Shown here: piece by piece, positions 4,972 through 5,918 of the stretch | Numbering within the stretch: position 1 is the stretch's first letter | How the letters are laid out: every line of letters starts with the position of its first letter | Assembly (NCBI GenBank): GCA_002452325.1 | Contig: DKFG01000029.1 | Location: 297 to 6,214 of the forward strand | Source of the DNA: Geobacter sp. UBA6802 | GTDB lineage: Bacteria > Desulfobacterota > Desulfuromonadia > Geobacterales > Pseudopelobacteraceae | DNA: 5,918 bases | Direction of reading: 5' to 3' | Translations under genes and position numbers: made by a program | The notes under the pieces: generated by a model | The model's database searches: none | What the model saw: the letters and a program-made list of their open reading frames with translations, nothing else | What the model was told of the DNA's origin: nothing

Positions 4972-5529
4972 TTACTTTTTATCTGCGCTACCCAGCTCTC
5001 CGAACAGACTGTTAAAATCATCATCATCGCTCTTGCCGTCGGGCTGGGGCTGCTCGACCTGTCCCGGCACAGGGGCGTCATCCCAGGAGAAGTTGTTCAG
5101 CTCAAACCCCTGCGAAGCTGCCTCCGGCTGAGGGGCTGCTGCTGGCTGCGCAGTGGCTTCAAGCAGTGCGGCAAACGGATCTTCCTGAGATACCACAGGG
5201 GCGTGGTCAAATGAGAAGGCCGGGGCCGCCGGGGCTGGGGTATCATTAAAAGCAAACGGATCGGCCGGGGCTACCGGTACAGCTGCGGCAGATGCTGCGG
5301 TCTGCTCGGTCGGCAATTCAAAGCTGAACATATCGTTGCCGGTGTCATCGCCCGTTGCATCACTGGTCTGACCACCCAACAGCTCGGCAGCCATGCTTAC
5401 CCTCAGGGCGTTCGGCAACACCAGCGGGGTCAGACCATGGGTTTGCTTGAACTCAACCAGGTCTGCCGCACACTTCTTGCAGGCATCATAGCTCTCAAAG
5501 CTGGTATAGCCACATTTGGGACATTTCAT
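4972..5529 (-). CDS. zinc-ribbon protein with acidic Pro/Ala-rich tail (function unknown)
   Basis: A 185-residue protein with no signal peptide or membrane segment. It begins with a zinc-ribbon knuckle pair, CPKC at 3-6 and CKKC at 17-20, which should bind one zinc ion. A short hydrophobic, probably helical segment follows (about 33-52, LTPLVLPNALRVSMAAELL). From about 55 on it is low in complexity, rich in Asp, Glu, Pro and Ala, and likely disordered. The tail repeats short aromatic motifs: MFSFELP (67-73), DPFAFNDTP (90-98), AFSFDHAP (104-111), DPFAALLE (117-124), NFSWDDAP (146-153) and DDFNSLFGEL (170-179). Such motifs in a disordered acidic chain suggest docking to a partner, but no partner is known. 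The start has an excellent ribosome site. It follows rsmE by 33 nt and is probably cotranscribed with it; a terminator follows. I do not recognise a characterised family. Confidence 0.82.
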   Translation of the reverse strand: MKCPKCGYTSFESYDACKKCAADLVEFKQTHGLTPLVLPNALRVSMAAELLGGQTSDATGDDTGNDMFSFELPTEQTAASAAAVPVAPADPFAFNDTPAPAAPAFSFDHAPVVSQEDPFAALLEATAQPAAAPQPEAASQGFELNNFSWDDAPVPGQVEQPQPDGKSDDDDFNSLFGELGSADKK

Positions 5530-5543
5530 GCCGGTCTCCTCCT
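5530..5543 (-). promoter_or_regulatory. ribosome binding site of the zinc-ribbon gene
   Basis: AGGAGGAG (5543-5536 on the minus strand) precedes the ATG at 5529 by 6 nt. It is the strongest Shine-Dalgarno in the window and fixes this start. Confidence 0.85.
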
Positions 5544-5562
5544 GAATCCACCCGTCACAACG

Positions 5563-5918
5563 CTAGATATCGCCCCACTTATACTGCACTATGGCGGTCA
5601 TGGCAAGGGCAGCGGTTTCTGTGCGCAGAATCCGCTCGCCAAGGGTGACCGGCGTGAACCCCCAGAAGCAGAAGGCCTCGGCCTCACCCGGTTCAAACCC
5701 CCCTTCCGGGCCGATAACAATGGCTATCCGGGCCGGTCGGGCAACCCCCTCCAGCAGCTCGCGTAACGGTGTCGGCACGCCCCGCTCCCAGAGCAGCAGC
5801 TTCAAATCAGCATTGGCAGCACCGGCGGCAGCGGCGGCGGCAGAAGGATGCCAGCTGACTGCCGGCTGGTCAAACCGCTCAGACTGACGGGCGGCCTCAG
5901 CCGTGATACGCTGCCAAC
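5563..5918 (-). CDS. rsmE: 16S rRNA (uracil1498-N3)-methyltransferase RsmE, C-terminal part
   Basis: The last 117 residues of a SPOUT-fold methyltransferase that uses S-adenosylmethionine to methylate N3 of U1498 in 16S rRNA, at the ribosomal decoding region. The reading frame is open to the window edge, so the N-terminal half (PUA-like domain and start of the SPOUT domain) lies outside. Visible family signatures are WQRITAEAARQSER at the left end of the fragment, GPEGGFEPGEAE (69-80 of the fragment) and LGERILRTETAALA (92-105), which form the knotted cofactor site, then a terminal KWGDI. An Ala-rich stretch (six Ala in a row at 26-31 of the fragment) lies between the first motif and LLLWE. 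A TTG within the frame at 5805 could be mistaken for a start but is internal. The gene ends 33 nt before the zinc-ribbon gene. Confidence 0.95.
   Translation of the reverse strand, partial: WQRITAEAARQSERFDQPAVSWHPSAAAAAAGAANADLKLLLWERGVPTPLRELLEGVARPARIAIVIGPEGGFEPGEAEAFCFWGFTPVTLGERILRTETAALAMTAIVQYKWGDI

Noticed and set aside
4945..5000. Promoter for mutL in the gap after the zinc-ribbon gene
   Set aside because: TATCTT near 4955 resembles a -10 box, but no -35 sequence is found at the right distance and no sigma-54 GG/GC pattern is present.
5563..5805. RsmE fragment as a short independent gene starting at the TTG at 5805
   Set aside because: The frame stays open to the window edge and the upstream residues (WQRITAEAARQSER) match the RsmE family, so the TTG is internal.
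5815..5845. GCC/GCT-rich trinucleotide stretch in rsmE as a repeat locus
   Set aside because: It only encodes an Ala-rich loop, is imperfect, and length changes by whole codons would not shift the frame; a weak compositional feature.

Overview
The window looks like an ordinary chromosomal segment of a GC-rich Gram-negative bacterium, most likely a Desulfuromonadota (Geobacter/Trichlorobacter-type) organism. The reasons are the gene order mutL-miaA-hfq followed by a PDZ/radical-SAM DUF512 gene, a MutL that carries its own endonuclease motif, a short-tailed Hfq, and an outer-membrane beta-barrel. The genus is an inference from gene content and protein style, not from a database match. All recognisable complete genes are on the minus strand and closely packed. 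No stretch over 300 bases lacks a gene, and I saw no tRNA, rRNA, CRISPR array, insertion sequence or phage gene.

In the direction of transcription (right to left): the C-terminal half of rsmE (16S rRNA m3U1498 methyltransferase) enters from the right edge. After 33 nt comes an uncharacterised 185-residue zinc-ribbon protein with an acidic, Pro/Ala-rich tail. An intrinsic terminator follows and runs almost directly into the start of mutL. mutL overlaps miaA by 4 nt (ATGA). miaA is followed after 15 nt by hfq, and hfq after 53 nt (with a small hairpin) by a DUF512 radical-SAM gene. That gene overlaps by 4 nt (ATGA) a small outer-membrane beta-barrel gene. A 17-bp perfect palindromic bidirectional terminator closes the cluster, and a gene on the plus strand may end just beyond it.

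Functionally the cluster mixes genome maintenance (MutL), translation fidelity (MiaA, RsmE), sRNA-based regulation (Hfq), an orphan radical-SAM enzyme and an envelope protein. The mutL-miaA-hfq core is a widely conserved arrangement; the flanking genes are lineage-specific.

The most notable feature is an uninterrupted run of 11 G in the mutL coding strand, at the linker between the ATPase and endonuclease domains. Loss or gain of one G truncates MutL before the endonuclease domain. Loss of one G also places the new stop codon in an ATGA overlap with an in-frame ATG at the start of the C-terminal domain, so the gene would become two coupled half-genes. This has the form of a phase-variable mutator switch, but that is inference and needs population or read-level data. 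Other points of interest are an Hfq whose distal face has Arg at the position of E. coli Tyr25, the terminator abutting mutL, and translational coupling of a cytosolic radical-SAM enzyme to an outer-membrane protein.
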